From Martinezella miluonensis (GTDB taxonomy: Bacteria; Pseudomonadota; Alphaproteobacteria; Rhizobiales; Rhizobiaceae): a stretch of DNA of 64,000 nt. The translations under genes and the position numbers were made by a program. Below the pieces are notes generated by a model, which was given only the letters and a program-made list of their open reading frames with translations, had not been told where the DNA came from and did not search any database. Below are positions 8,420-18,052 of this stretch, piece by piece. The first letter of the stretch is position 1. Every line of letters starts with the position of its first letter. The stretch covers positions 1 through 64,000 of the forward strand of contig NZ_FMAH01000018.1 in assembly GCF_900094545.1 (NCBI RefSeq), written 5' to 3'.

Positions 8420-9342
8420 AGGTTCTGATATCCGGGGGAACGGGTCTTGTCGGCCGATACATCGCCGAGGAGTTGCTTTCCGTCGGATACAAGGTAGCCG
8501 TCGGCGGGCGCAACGCGCCACCCGCAGGTTTCTTTTCCCAACCCGTCTCCTTCGTACCGCTCAGCCTGGATCCCGCCGAAACCCAGAGTCATGCCTTCGA
8601 TGACGTCTATGTCTTCGTGCATGCGGCTTTCAGCCATATCCCCGGCAAATACCGCGGCGGTGAGGGAGAGGACCCCGAGGGATTTCGCCGGCTCAATCTG
8701 GATGGCACGGTCAAGCTGTTCGAAACGGCCAGAAAGTCCGGCATCCGCCGCTGCATCTTCCTCTCCTCCCGCGCCGTCTATGGCGATGGGATCGCGGGGG
8801 AGCCGACCGAGGCGACCAAGCCGATGCCAAACACGCTCTACGGTGAGGTCAAGCGCGATGCGGAGCATGCCCTGTTTTCCCTGTCCGCACCCGATTTCGC
8901 GACCGCGAGCCTGAGGGCGACGGGCGTCTATGGCGACCTGCGACCCAACAAATGGGATGACCTGTTCGACGACTATCTGAAAGGCAAGCCGGTTCCGTCC
9001 CGTGCGGGAACCGAAGTTCACGGCCGCGACCTCGGCCGCACGGTTCGTCTTTTGCTGGAAACGGAAGCGGGACGGATCGACGGCGGGGCTTTCAACCTGT
9101 CGGATATTCTGACTGATACACACGAAATCCTGGGACACCTCCAGAGCGCAACTGGCTGTCCTCACGCGCTGCCCGTGGCTGCTCCGCATAGCGCGGTCAG
9201 CACCATGGATACGTCGAAGATCCGCGCGCTTGGTTGGCAAGGCGGCGGCAAGACCTTGCTCCGGCAAACCATAGAGGCGCTGGCAAAGTCAGCGCCGCGC
9301 CATGCCGGCATCAGCGCATCAGCTTTGTCTCATCCCAGCTGA
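8416..9342 (+). CDS. sqdC: NAD-dependent epimerase/reductase, SqdC-like
   Basis: A 308-residue extended short-chain dehydrogenase with the Rossmann motif SGGTGLVGRYIAEEL at the N-terminus, a serine-rich strand FLSSRAVYGDG, and the Tyr-x3-Lys pair in TLYGEVKRD. In Sinorhizobium and Rhodobacter the third gene of the sulfolipid operon, sqdC, is of this kind and its exact reaction is not settled. The gene ends 32 bases inside the convergent dinB-like gene. Confidence 0.82.
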   Translation: MKVLISGGTGLVGRYIAEELLSVGYKVAVGGRNAPPAGFFSQPVSFVPLSLDPAETQSHAFDDVYVFVHAAFSHIPGKYRGGEGEDPEGFRRLNLDGTVKLFETARKSGIRRCIFLSSRAVYGDGIAGEPTEATKPMPNTLYGEVKRDAEHALFSLSAPDFATASLRATGVYGDLRPNKWDDLFDDYLKGKPVPSRAGTEVHGRDLGRTVRLLLETEAGRIDGGAFNLSDILTDTHEILGHLQSATGCPHALPVAAPHSAVSTMDTSKIRALGWQGGGKTLLRQTIEALAKSAPRHAGISASALSHPS

Positions 9343-9874
9343 GTGCCGCCAATTCCTCACCCCTGAAACGCGCATCGTCGGCAACGATGAACTCATCAAG
9401 CTGTGGCGGAGCGACGCTGGTTCCGGCAAGCATGGCATGCACCTGGCCGCGATGATGCGTCTGATGCTGGAAGAGATGGTTCAGCACATCGTCGGTTCTC
9501 TCCCGCTGGATGCGGCCGGTGTGTTGAATATCGATGATCCGCATCGCCGTCTCCGGCGTCAGCCCCTCGCAGAAAGCCACCAACCGGCGATCGACATCCG
9601 CCTGCTGCCCGGTCAACTCGTTCAGGCGATCATACGGCTCCTCGATGTCGAAAGCTTTCTGGCCCAGCGTGCCGCCTTCCAGCGCATCGACATAAAACCA
9701 GTCCACCGTCAGGATATGATTGAGGGTCCCTTTGATCGACGGAAAGAAGCTGACGCGCTTCGCTTCGAATTCGCCCGGCTGCGATGCCGCACAGGCTCGA
9801 TGCAGCCGGACATTCGCCAGCGCGTTGTTATAGGCAAGCTTGCGAAAGCTGCGAACAGGATCGAAAGCAGACAT
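9311..9874 (-). CDS. DinB family protein
   Basis: A 187-residue four-helix-bundle protein of the DinB/YfiT type. The metal-binding histidines of the family are visible in NHILTVDW (near residue 53) and QHQTHHRGQ (near 137). Members are often thiol-dependent metalloenzymes, though the substrate of this one is unknown. The 3' end overlaps sqdC tail-to-tail by 32 bases. The Nudix gene lies 12 bases upstream on the same strand. Confidence 0.88.
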   Translation of the reverse strand: MSAFDPVRSFRKLAYNNALANVRLHRACAASQPGEFEAKRVSFFPSIKGTLNHILTVDWFYVDALEGGTLGQKAFDIEEPYDRLNELTGQQADVDRRLVAFCEGLTPETAMRIIDIQHTGRIQRERTDDVLNHLFQHQTHHRGQVHAMLAGTSVAPPQLDEFIVADDARFRGEELAALSWDETKLMR

Positions 9875-9886
9875 GAAGCCTCCTCG

Positions 9887-10396
9887 CTAGGCCTTGTCGA
9901 GATCGCCATCCCGCCAAACGAGATGACGCGGAGCCAAGGGCAAGGTCTCGATTTCCTCGGCGATGAAATAGGGCGGTATGTCGAGTGCAACCAGCGCTTC
10001 CCGCGTCGCCCGCACCCATTTGAATTCCAGATCGTTATCGCCATCCTGGACGCGGTGCACGATGTCCTCAGGATGGAAGTGGAAGCTGGCGGGTATGTCC
10101 ATCAGATAATAGAGGCCGAGCTCGTGCCAGTCGCGCTGCTCATAATGAAAGAAATTCTCCACCGACCAGAGCAGGCGCTCCACCGTGACGTCGACGCCAA
10201 GCTCCTCCTGCATTTCCCGCCGCAGGGTCTCTTCGGAGGTCTCGCCGATCTCGGCGCGGCCACCTGGGAACGTCCAGAATTTTTCATGCACGGCGCGATG
10301 CACCAGAACATGCCCGTCGCGAAAGCCCAGGCCAGCCACGCGCATCTGAAAACGTGAGCGACCGGCATTCAATCTGATGAGCTTGCGTTTCGACAC
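9887..10396 (-). CDS. Nudix hydrolase
   Basis: A 169-residue protein with an intact Nudix box, GGRAEIGETSEETLRREMQE followed by ELG, which coordinates the metal for hydrolysis of nucleoside diphosphate-X compounds. An N-terminal strand VAGLGFRDGHVLVHR precedes it. The substrate cannot be read from the sequence. It lies five bases after the metallophosphoesterase gene on the same strand and 12 bases before dinB, so the three may be co-transcribed from the ruv side. Confidence 0.92.
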   Translation of the reverse strand: MSKRKLIRLNAGRSRFQMRVAGLGFRDGHVLVHRAVHEKFWTFPGGRAEIGETSEETLRREMQEELGVDVTVERLLWSVENFFHYEQRDWHELGLYYLMDIPASFHFHPEDIVHRVQDGDNDLEFKWVRATREALVALDIPPYFIAEEIETLPLAPRHLVWRDGDLDKA

Positions 10397-10401
10397 TATC
10401 T

Positions 10402-11304
10402 TTACCCCACATCGACCACGACGATTTCCGGTGGAACTCCGAAGCGAACGGGCACAATGGAGCAGCCGAGGCCGCCGGAAACGATGATATGGCGGTCTTC
10501 CTCGATGATATGGCCATAGACATACCGGTCGCCATAGCGCGACGGCGAATAGGGTGACCAGCCGAAGACCCTCACCTGCCCGCCATGTGTATGACCCGAG
10601 AGAGTGAGCGACACCCGCGAGGGAACGGCGGGAAAAACATCCGGCTCATGTGCAAGAAGGATAACCGGCGCATCATCGGTGATCTGCGCCAGCGTCCCGC
10701 CGAGATCCTCGAGCCCCTTCGTGAACGGCCGCTTCCAGCGGATGCTCCGGCGCAGCGCAAGCTGATCCTCAATGCCGGCAAGCCAGAACCCATATCCGTC
10801 CTTTTCCAGACGCACGGCGCGATTGGAATAGACCTCGATCCCGACGCTGCTCAATGCCCGATGGCTGAATGTGGGACCTCGACCGCTTCTTTGAGCGGCC
10901 GCATCGTGCCACCAGTCGTGATTACCGACGATGGCATGGACGCCGAGCGGCGCCTTCAGTGTCGCGAGTTGCTCGGCCCACGCGCGATGACCGACCTTGC
11001 CGGTGATGAGATCGGTTCCCGATGTATAATCGCCGAGCAGGACGATGATATCGCCGCCGAGCTCGTTGGCATGGGCGCAGATCGAGCCCATGCGCTCGGC
11101 CGACATCCACGGTTCGCAGGCATGAAAATCGGCAAGCGCCACGATGCGAAGCTTCAGCCCCGGCGCCCATCCCGGCGGCGTCAGGGCATAGCGGGTCACC
11201 TCCAGGCGGATGACGGGCTCATATCCGAAGGCATAGCCGCCGAGTGCCATCAAACCGAATAGGCTGCCGCCGAAAAGCTTCAGAAAGGCGCGACGGCCAA
11301 GCAA
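10402..11304 (-). CDS. Metallophosphoesterase with Tat signal, YkuE-like
   Basis: About 300 residues of calcineurin-like phosphoesterase. The metal-ligand motifs are seen as ADFHACEPW, LLGDYTSG, IVGNHDWW and LSGHTHGGQ. The best start is TTG at 11304: it has an AGGAGG-type ribosome site nine bases upstream and yields MLGRRAFLKLFGG, a twin-arginine (Tat) signal with RRAFLKL. The longer ATG frame to 11385 would lie inside ruvB. The stop of ruvB falls two bases before this TTG, so expression is probably coupled to ruvB. The relation to Bacillus YkuE, a Tat-exported phosphoesterase, is inferred from domain and signal. Confidence 0.88.
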   Translation of the reverse strand: MLGRRAFLKLFGGSLFGLMALGGYAFGYEPVIRLEVTRYALTPPGWAPGLKLRIVALADFHACEPWMSAERMGSICAHANELGGDIIVLLGDYTSGTDLITGKVGHRAWAEQLATLKAPLGVHAIVGNHDWWHDAAAQRSGRGPTFSHRALSSVGIEVYSNRAVRLEKDGYGFWLAGIEDQLALRRSIRWKRPFTKGLEDLGGTLAQITDDAPVILLAHEPDVFPAVPSRVSLTLSGHTHGGQVRVFGWSPYSPSRYGDRYVYGHIIEEDRHIIVSGGLGCSIVPVRFGVPPEIVVVDVG

Positions 11305-11305
11305 T

Positions 11306-12346
11306 TCAATCTCCCTCCTGGAACAACCCGAACTGGGCGGCCTCCAGGTCCTTGGGCGGCTGCATGCCGAGATGTTTCCAGGCAATCGCGGTCAAGACAC
11401 GGCCGCGAGGCGTGCGCTGAATGAAACCCTGCTGGATCATATAGGGCTCGATAATGTCTTCGATCGCATCGCGCGGCTCGGACAAGCCTGCGGCAATGGT
11501 CTCGATGCCGACGGGTCCGCCGCCGAAATTGACCGCAATCATGTTGAGATAGCGCTTGTCGAGCTGATCGAAGCCGACATTATCGACGAGAAGCCGAGTC
11601 AGCGCTTCGTCGGCAACCTCCCGCGTCACCGCCTCCACCTTGGCCACTTCGGCGAAATCGCGCACGCGGCGCAGCAGCCGGCCGGCGATACGCGGCGTGC
11701 CACGGGCCCGGCGCGCAATCTCGCGCGCGCCCTCATCGGTCATACCAAGACCCATCAGCCTTGCACCGCGCCGGACGATCAGTTCGAGTTCCTCGACGGT
11801 ATAGAAGCTCAGCCGGACCGGAATGCCGAAGCGGTCGCGCAACGGCGTCGTCAGCAGCCCGAGGCGGGTCGTGGCGGCAACCAGCGTGAACTTGGCAAGA
11901 TCGATCTTCACCGAACGCGCCGCCGGCCCCTCGCCGATAATGAGATCGAGCTGGAAATCCTCCATCGCCGGATAGAGGATTTCCTCGACGGCCGGATTGA
12001 GACGATGGATCTCGTCGATGAAGAGCACGTCGCGCTCTTCGAGATTGGTGAGCAGCGCCGCAAGATCGCCCGCCTTGGCGATTACCGGGCCGGAGGTGGA
12101 GCGAAAATTGACGCCGAGCTCCTTGGCCATGATCTGCGCGAGCGTCGTCTTGCCGAGGCCGGGCGGTCCGACGAACAGCACATGGTCCAGCGCCTCGCCG
12201 CGCCCCTTGGCCGCTTCGATGAAGACCTTCAGATTGGCGCGGGCTTCCGCCTGGCCGGTAAATTCGTCCAGAGACTGCGGCCTGAGCGTCGCATCGATAT
12301 CTTCTCCCCGCTTTTCCGGCGATATCAGACGTGCGGCTTCACTCAT
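11306..12346 (-). CDS. ruvB: Holliday junction branch migration ATPase RuvB
   Basis: Hexameric AAA+ motor that drives Holliday junction migration with RuvA. The 346-residue protein has Walker [10 protein letters not shown] (residues 60-68), Walker B FIDEIHRL, sensor and arginine-finger regions, and the C-terminal winged helix with [10 protein letters not shown]. The length is typical. It is read with ruvA and ruvC on the minus strand, although 153 bases separate it from ruvA. Confidence 0.97.
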   Translation of the reverse strand: MSEAARLISPEKRGEDIDATLRPQSLDEFTGQAEARANLKVFIEAAKGRGEALDHVLFVGPPGLGKTTLAQIMAKELGVNFRSTSGPVIAKAGDLAALLTNLEERDVLFIDEIHRLNPAVEEILYPAMEDFQLDLIIGEGPAARSVKIDLAKFTLVAATTRLGLLTTPLRDRFGIPVRLSFYTVEELELIVRRGARLMGLGMTDEGAREIARRARGTPRIAGRLLRRVRDFAEVAKVEAVTREVADEALTRLLVDNVGFDQLDKRYLNMIAVNFGGGPVGIETIAAGLSEPRDAIEDIIEPYMIQQGFIQRTPRGRVLTAIAWKHLGMQPPKDLEAAQFGLFQEGD

Positions 12347-12499
12347 GTCAGAGGTTCCATTTCCGGTATTCGTTTCTCGGCTTTCAAGCCGAAGGCGGCA
12401 TTAGTTCTGCCGCGCTCAAAATAGTCTTCCTCGAGAGAGCATCGCAAGTCGATGTCCCGATTTTGAGACAATAGTAAGGAACGCGGAGGGTGCAAAGCC

Positions 12500-13114
12500 T
12501 CAACGCGACAGTTCCTTGAGGCCGAGACGGATCAGCTTGGCGCTATCGGCACCCTCGCCTGCCGTCTTCAACGCTGCGGCAACGGCGTTGGCGGCCTGAT
12601 CCCGGGAATAGCCGAGATTGGTGAGCGCCGATACGGCGTCGGCAACGGGTGCTGCGGCAACCCCTTCCCCCAACTCCTGCTTGAGCCCGATATTGGCCGC
12701 GTCACCGGCAAAGGCCGGCGCCTTGTTCTTTAGTTCCGTCACGATGCGCATGGCAACCTTCGGGCCGACGCCCGGCGCCCGCGAAACGGCGGCGCGATCC
12801 TGCAAGGCGATCGCATTGGCAAGCTCGGCCGGCGTCAGGGTCGACAACAATGCCAGCGCCACTTTCGCACCCACACCTTGAACCGTCTGCACGATGTTGA
12901 ACCATTCGCGTTCCAGCGCCGTCATGAAGCCGAAAAGCCGGATCTGATCCTCACGCACATAGGTCTCGATGAAGAGAGTGCACGCCTCACCGACGGAGCC
13001 GAGCTTCGATAGTGTCCGAGCCGAGCAATAGGCAACATAGCAGACGCCGTGCACGTCCACGAGCACATAGTCTTCGCCGATCTCTTCGATTGTGCCTTTC
13101 AGCTTGCCGATCAT
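12500..13114 (-). CDS. ruvA: Holliday junction DNA-binding subunit RuvA
   Basis: Tetrameric junction-binding protein. The 204 residues begin [12 protein letters not shown] (OB-fold domain I), followed by helix-hairpin-helix motifs ([13 protein letters not shown] and [13 protein letters not shown]), an Ala-rich linker, and the C-terminal RuvB-binding domain with [15 protein letters not shown]. It lies 47 bases downstream of ruvC. Confidence 0.97.
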   Translation of the reverse strand: MIGKLKGTIEEIGEDYVLVDVHGVCYVAYCSARTLSKLGSVGEACTLFIETYVREDQIRLFGFMTALEREWFNIVQTVQGVGAKVALALLSTLTPAELANAIALQDRAAVSRAPGVGPKVAMRIVTELKNKAPAFAGDAANIGLKQELGEGVAAAPVADAVSALTNLGYSRDQAANAVAAALKTAGEGADSAKLIRLGLKELSR

Positions 13115-13161
13115 GGGTGAGGTCCGTCAGGGATGGTTTTAAGTGAATGGGATGAATGCGG

Positions 13162-13689
13162 TTACGATGCCTTGGCAGCAGCAAGCAAAGATGCCTGCCG
13201 CAGCCGGTTGGCACCGCGATTGTGGGCGTGGCAAATGGCAATGGCGAGTGCGTCGGCCGCGTCGTTGCCCTTGAATTCGACCTTGGGCATCAGGATCTTC
13301 AGCATCATGTGGATCTGTTGCTTCTCACCATGCCCGACGCCGATGACGGCCTTCTTGACCGCATTCGGCGCATATTCCGAGACCGGCAGGCCGGCCCGCG
13401 CCGGCACCAGCATGACGACGCCGCGTGCCTGGCCGAGCTTCAAGGTCGCCACCGCATCCTTGTTGACGAAGGTCTGCTCGACGGCGGCCTCATCCGGCTG
13501 ATAGCTGTGAACGACTTCGGCAAGGCCGTCGTGAAGCTGGCAGAGACGGGACGCAAGATCCATGTCGCCATCCGAAGTGACGGTTCCCGACGCCACGAAG
13601 CGGAGCGAGTTGCCGAGCGTATCGATGATACCCCAACCGGTGCGCCGCAGGCCCGGATCGATGCCGATGATGCGAATCGTATTCTGCAT
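13162..13689 (-). CDS. ruvC: Holliday junction resolvase RuvC
   Basis: RNase H-fold endonuclease that cuts Holliday junctions. The 175-residue protein shows the acidic catalytic positions in [23 protein letters not shown] and the C-terminal [14 protein letters not shown]. First gene of the minus-strand ruvC-A-B series, divergent from the LLM oxidoreductase gene. Confidence 0.96.
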   Translation of the reverse strand: MQNTIRIIGIDPGLRRTGWGIIDTLGNSLRFVASGTVTSDGDMDLASRLCQLHDGLAEVVHSYQPDEAAVEQTFVNKDAVATLKLGQARGVVMLVPARAGLPVSEYAPNAVKKAVIGVGHGEKQQIHMMLKILMPKVEFKGNDAADALAIAICHAHNRGANRLRQASLLAAAKAS

Positions 13690-13879
13690 AGGTCAACCTA
13701 TCTTTCAGGCTGAAGATGTGCCAGCAAAATGTGAACAAAACAAAAACAAGACACAGATTGGATCGCTGGAACCACGCTGAAAACATCGCGACGAAATTGC
13801 GGCGACGGGGTTTGGAATGAGCGAGCGGCGCTCCTACATGTGGAAGCGACCCTCCCTTCCACCACGCAGGTTTCTTGCC

Positions 13880-14878
13880 ATGGTTCCCTTTTCCATCCTC
13901 GATCTTTCGCCTGTTGCCGAAGGCAGCACCATCCGCCAGTCCTTCGACAGCTCGAAGCGCATGGCGCAGAAGGCGGAAGAGCTGGGCTACAACAGGTTCT
14001 GGCTCGCCGAGCATCACGGCATGCCGGGCGTCGCCAGCGCTGCGACGTCAGTCGTCATCGGCCATGTCGGCGCTGCGACCTCGCGCATCCGCATCGGTTC
14101 GGGCGGCGTCATGCTGCCGAACCATTCGCCGCTCGTCATTGCAGAGCAATTCGGCACGCTGGAAGCCCTGTTTCCCGGCCGTGTCGATCTTGGCCTCGGC
14201 CGCGCGCCCGGCACCGACATGCGCACGGCGCAGGCTCTGCGCCGCAATATCGATGCCGGCGCGCAGAGCTTCCCTCAAGATATCGTCGAGCTGCAGCATC
14301 TTTTCAGCCCCGCCGACGAGAACCAGGTCATCCTCGCCGTTCCCGGCCATGGCGCCAACATACCGATCTGGCTGCTAGGCTCCAGCCTCTACAGCGCCCA
14401 TCTCGCCGCCATGCTTGGCCTTCCTTATGCCTTCGCCTCGCATTTCGCGCCGGAAGCCCTGCTGGACGCCGTCGCCATCTATCGCGAGCGCTTCACACCT
14501 TCGGCGACGCTCGACAAGCCCTATGTCATGGTCGGCGTCATGGGCGCAGTGGCGGATACCGATGAGGAGGCGCAGTATCACTTCACCTCGGCACAGCAGC
14601 AATTCGTCAATCTGCGCCGCAATGTGCGCGGCCCCTTCCCGCGCCCGCGCAGCGACATGGACGATTTCTGGACGCCGATGGAAAAGCTGAACGTGGAAAA
14701 TACGCTGCGCTACGCCGTGGTCGGCTCGCCTGCGACGGCGGAGGCAAAGCTGTCGCGATTCATCAAGGATACCGAGGCAGATGAAGTCATTATTTCGATG
14801 CCGGTTCACGACATCGAGGTGCGTTTGAAATCGGTGGAACTCTTCGCGACGCTTCCGAGTTTTAAGAAAGTGTCCTGA
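13880..14878 (+). CDS. LLM-class flavin-dependent oxidoreductase
   Basis: A 332-residue luciferase-like monooxygenase of the MsnO8-like subgroup. Its features are [12 protein letters not shown] at the N-terminus, [37 protein letters not shown] (flavin-site region) and [10 protein letters not shown]. The start at 13880 (MVPFSIL) matches the family N-terminus; a frame opening at 13817 adds 21 unlikely residues. The substrate is unknown and the neighbours give no help. Confidence 0.9.
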   Translation: MVPFSILDLSPVAEGSTIRQSFDSSKRMAQKAEELGYNRFWLAEHHGMPGVASAATSVVIGHVGAATSRIRIGSGGVMLPNHSPLVIAEQFGTLEALFPGRVDLGLGRAPGTDMRTAQALRRNIDAGAQSFPQDIVELQHLFSPADENQVILAVPGHGANIPIWLLGSSLYSAHLAAMLGLPYAFASHFAPEALLDAVAIYRERFTPSATLDKPYVMVGVMGAVADTDEEAQYHFTSAQQQFVNLRRNVRGPFPRPRSDMDDFWTPMEKLNVENTLRYAVVGSPATAEAKLSRFIKDTEADEVIISMPVHDIEVRLKSVELFATLPSFKKVS

Positions 14879-14947
14879 CTTTCGAGGACAGGCAAACTAT
14901 CCGGCGAGCCGATCTTACTTCCGCGGCTCAGCGGGCGATCGACGGGC

Positions 14948-15385
14948 TCAAGCCACGAGCCTCGTCTTCCAATGACGCCGGATGAGCATGTCCAGGGACA
15001 GCTTGCCGGCGCCGGCGACGATCAGTGCGAACATGCCGCCTGAGATCGCCAAATCCTTTTCGAAGTGCAGCAACTCATTGTGACTGGCGAAGTTGGTGTG
15101 AAAGAGCAGCGCCGTCAGCAGGCAGAATAGGCCGAGGCCAAATGCCGCCAAGCGGGTCATCAGCCCGAGCGCAATGGCAAGGCCGGCGCCAAGCTGCAGC
15201 ACGATCGTTGCAGTCGCGATGGGGGCCGTGACGCCAAGCTTGGCCATGGCCTCCAAAGCATTGTCGAAATTGCTGGCGAGTTCGATGCCTTCCTCCAGGA
15301 AGAGCAGCGACAGCAGCACGCGGCCGAACAGCAATGCCATGTCGGCCATATTGACAAGAACGGCACTCTCCTCTTCGAATTCCAT
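14948..15385 (-). CDS. DoxX family membrane protein
   Basis: A 145-residue protein with four predicted transmembrane helices and the DoxX signature LLFLEEGIELASNF near the N-terminus. The ATG at 15385 is preceded by GGAAGGAG, a strong ribosome site. It is probably the last gene of the MBL-TPR-DoxX operon. DoxX proteins are often linked with redox or thiol stress; the exact role is unknown. Confidence 0.87.
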   Translation of the reverse strand: MEFEEESAVLVNMADMALLFGRVLLSLLFLEEGIELASNFDNALEAMAKLGVTAPIATATIVLQLGAGLAIALGLMTRLAAFGLGLFCLLTALLFHTNFASHNELLHFEKDLAISGGMFALIVAGAGKLSLDMLIRRHWKTRLVA

Positions 15386-15491
15386 GGCCTTTCTCCTTCC
15401 CGTCAAAATCCGCGCGGTTTCCAATCCGGCCCGGCAGCATTCCCACGACTTGATCGAATGGAAATGCCGCCGGATCGGTTGAAGCCGTGCG

Positions 15492-15959
15492 CTAGTTGGT
15501 ACCCTTGGCGGCAATCGCCTTGGTCAGATCTTCAAGCTCTTCGCATCCTGACGGGCAAAGCTTGGTCAGCGCTGCCATCTGCTCGCGTGCCTTGGGCATG
15601 TTGCCGGTCTCGACATAAAGTTCGCCGAGATATTCGTGCGCGCCCTTGTGATCGGGCTGCAGTTCCAGCGCCTTGGTGTAGTAGGTCAGCGACGTCTTGA
15701 AGTCCCCGGTCTTGCGCAGGGTGAAGCCCATCAGATTGTAGACGTCGGCCTGCTGGTGCTCTTCGGCGATGTCGCGAAGCTCGGCAAGCGCGCCGGCATA
15801 GTTCTTCGCATCGATCTTGGCACGCACCGAGGTCAGGTCAGGCGCGTCGGTCGATTCCATGTTGTCGACGGCAAACGCGATGCCTGCTGTCGCGGCCGGG
15901 AGGATGGTGACGGCGCAAAGGCCGGCGATCCCGAAAATGGCATTCCTGAACATGGTATT
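15492..15959 (-). CDS. Secreted TPR-repeat protein
   Basis: A 155-residue protein starting MFRNAIFGIAGLCAV, with a Sec signal peptide cleaved near AFA. At least two tetratricopeptide repeats follow, for example YNLMGFTLRKTGDF and KGAHEYLGELYVETGN. It ends with two cysteines in LCPSGCEEL, a possible disulfide. It lies 19 bases after the MBL hydrolase and about 107 bases before doxX on the same strand. Probably a periplasmic partner of the MBL enzyme. Confidence 0.85.
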   Translation of the reverse strand, partial: NTMFRNAIFGIAGLCAVTILPAATAGIAFAVDNMESTDAPDLTSVRAKIDAKNYAGALAELRDIAEEHQQADVYNLMGFTLRKTGDFKTSLTYYTKALELQPDHKGAHEYLGELYVETGNMPKAREQMAALTKLCPSGCEELEDLTKAIAAKGTN

Positions 15960-15978
15960 TGCTCCTCTTTTTGGCCGC

Positions 15979-16953
15979 TCAGGCCTGGATGGTGGGGGTG
16001 AATCCGTAGGCATTGCCGTCCTTGACGAAGGTGCCGGAGCCTGGGAATGGAAAATGCGAGCCGCAAATCCTGATCTTGTCGGCAATGATGCGATCGATCA
16101 GTCTGCGGCGGGTGGCGACGGCCATCGGGCCGTCCTGGTCGTAGGCGCCTTCCCATTCCGGATGGGGGGCAAGCAGCGCCGGCACATACATGACGTCGGC
16201 CGAGACCATCAGCTGCTCGCTGCCGCCGTCGATGAGGAAGACCGAATGCCCAGGCGTATGGCCGTATGCGGCCAGCATGTGCACGCCGGGCGCGACTTCT
16301 GCACTATCGTCGACCAGCTTCCAGTTCTTCCATGTCGGGAAGACGGAGGCGATACGCCGGCCGGCTTCCTTGCGTCCCTCCGCCAGCTTGTCGACGCGGC
16401 CGGGATCGGTCCACCAATTGTATTCGGCTGCGTTGACGATCAGCTCGGCATTTGGGAAGACAGCCGCATTCGTTCCCTTTTCCATCAGTCCCCAGACGTG
16501 GTCCGGATGGAAATGCGAGATCATGATCGTATCGATCTTCTTATAGTCGATGCCGGCAGCGGCCATGTTGGCCGGCAGATGCGTGGCGTTGGTCTGCCAT
16601 TGCCCGACACCCGAGCCGGCATCCATCATGATCTTCCGTCCGCCGATGTCGAGAACGACGACCGTGAGCGGAATAGGCATGAAATCCGTCGTCAGGCCGG
16701 CCTTGGAGAGCGCTTCCTTGGTGTCATCGACCGAAGCATTCTTGATGAAGGCTGGATCATGCGGCTTGCGCCAGATGCCGTCATAAATGGCCGTGACCTC
16801 GATCGAACCGACCTTGTATTTGTAGAAGCCGACCGTCGGCTCCAGCGGCGTGGCGGCAAAGGCTTGCGGGATGAATTCGAGCTTTGACGACAGCCCGAAG
16901 GCTGCCGCCGCTGCGGCCGTGCCGAGAACGGCGCGGCGGGTCATATCAAACAT
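15979..16953 (-). CDS. MBL-fold hydrolase with Tat signal
   Basis: A 324-residue metallo-beta-lactamase-fold enzyme. It begins MFDMTRRAVLGTAAAAAAFG, a twin-arginine export signal. The zinc motif is HFHPDH (His147, His149, Asp151, His152), with later ligands in YGHTPGHS and GSHFPFPG. Export by Tat implies folding in the cytoplasm with its metal. First gene of the MBL-TPR-DoxX operon. The substrate is not identifiable; quorum-quenching lactonases and aryl hydrolases share this layout. Confidence 0.9.
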   Translation of the reverse strand: MFDMTRRAVLGTAAAAAAFGLSSKLEFIPQAFAATPLEPTVGFYKYKVGSIEVTAIYDGIWRKPHDPAFIKNASVDDTKEALSKAGLTTDFMPIPLTVVVLDIGGRKIMMDAGSGVGQWQTNATHLPANMAAAGIDYKKIDTIMISHFHPDHVWGLMEKGTNAAVFPNAELIVNAAEYNWWTDPGRVDKLAEGRKEAGRRIASVFPTWKNWKLVDDSAEVAPGVHMLAAYGHTPGHSVFLIDGGSEQLMVSADVMYVPALLAPHPEWEGAYDQDGPMAVATRRRLIDRIIADKIRICGSHFPFPGSGTFVKDGNAYGFTPTIQA

Positions 16954-17440
16954 CGCAATATCTCCTCAGGGTTATGGCTTTTGAGCCAGGCGGAGGACGC
17001 TTCAGATCGCGGCCATCCACTGAGGAAGAAGATCGATAACGATGGGCGCTTATTCCCCACCGCGCCCAAAATTCTATCAAGCCATTGATATATATGGAAA
17101 TTATTTTAGAAAGCCTTGATTGAGACGGCAGAACGGCGACCATCCGCATTCGGTGTTTGCGATTTTTTGCGTGCGATCGGGAATAAAACCCGCTCGAGCG
17201 CGATCTACCGTCTCAGGCAACATTGCATGCACCGTATCCGAGGCTTACAGTCGGTATCGGCGTTTTGCGGGGATCATGATGACAGACGCCCGAATTATGA
17301 CTTCGATGACGCTTGGCGACCAACTCCACTCATTGACATGGAATTGGCCGCAAACCACCGCGATACGCAGGCTGGCGCGGCTTCTGGCTCGGCTGCGAGC
17401 CTTCGTTGCGCAGCCGAAAACCGCCTATCATGCCGTCCTG
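16954..17440. other. Divergent gap before the sigma factor
   Basis: This stretch separates the MBL operon (minus) from the ECF sigma gene (plus). An AT-rich stretch near 17070-17115 probably holds the MBL promoter, but no clear -35/-10 pair stands out. The sigma-factor frame stays open back to 17120; its codons there look less biased than in the body, so I treat most of this as non-coding. Confidence 0.4.
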
Positions 17441-18052
17441 ATGGCGGTGGCAGAACCGGCGGCAAATGCCGGGCCGCAGCAACGCGCGATCTCCTCACCC
17501 GATGAGACCATGCGCCGCTTCCAGCAGACCATCATCCCGCATCTGGATGCCGCCTATAATTTCGCACGCTTCTTGAGCAGGGACGCCGATGGGGCGCAAG
17601 ATATCGTACAGGAGGCATTTCTGCGCGCCTATCGTGGCTTTGGCGGCTTTCGCGATGGCGATGCTCGAGCCTGGACCTTCACCATCGTCCGCAACTGTTA
17701 TCATGCCTGGCTGCAGGAAGGGCGGCGCAAAACCCGCTATGAACAGCCGATGACCGGCGAAAGGGACTTGGATGAAGGCTCGCCGTCATCCGATCCCGCT
17801 TCCGAGGAGGATACGCCGGAGGCAGCATTCATCCGCAAGTCGGAAACGCAGCGGGTGCGTGAGGTCATCAACACACTGCCCGATGCCATGCGCGAAGTCC
17901 TGGTCCTGCGTGAGCTCGAGGACCTTTCTTATAAGGAGATCGCCGACATCATCGATGCGCCGATCGGCACCGTCATGTCGCGCCTTGCCCGCGCCCGCCG
18001 CGATTTCGGCGAGGCCTGGCGCACCCTCGACGAAGAGGGGGCGGCACGATGA
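17441..18052 (+). CDS. ECF-type RNA polymerase sigma factor
   Basis: Group IV sigma factor. Region 2 runs from FQQTIIPHLDAAYNFARFL through QDIVQEAFLRAYRGF and WTFTIVRN. Region 4 has LPDAMREVLVLRELE and the helix-turn-helix YKEIADIIDAPIGTVMSR. The start is uncertain: the open frame extends to 17120, with candidate ATGs at 17276, 17441 and 17510, none with a strong ribosome site. I use 17441, which gives 203 residues. Its stop overlaps the anti-sigma gene by four bases, the usual coupling for a sigma/anti-sigma pair. Confidence 0.88.
   Translation: MAVAEPAANAGPQQRAISSPDETMRRFQQTIIPHLDAAYNFARFLSRDADGAQDIVQEAFLRAYRGFGGFRDGDARAWTFTIVRNCYHAWLQEGRRKTRYEQPMTGERDLDEGSPSSDPASEEDTPEAAFIRKSETQRVREVINTLPDAMREVLVLRELEDLSYKEIADIIDAPIGTVMSRLARARRDFGEAWRTLDEEGAAR

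Noticed and set aside
10402..11385. ATG start at 11385 for the metallophosphoesterase
   Set aside because: It would place 27 extra residues within ruvB and would bury the twin-arginine signal; the TTG at 11304 has a proper ribosome site.
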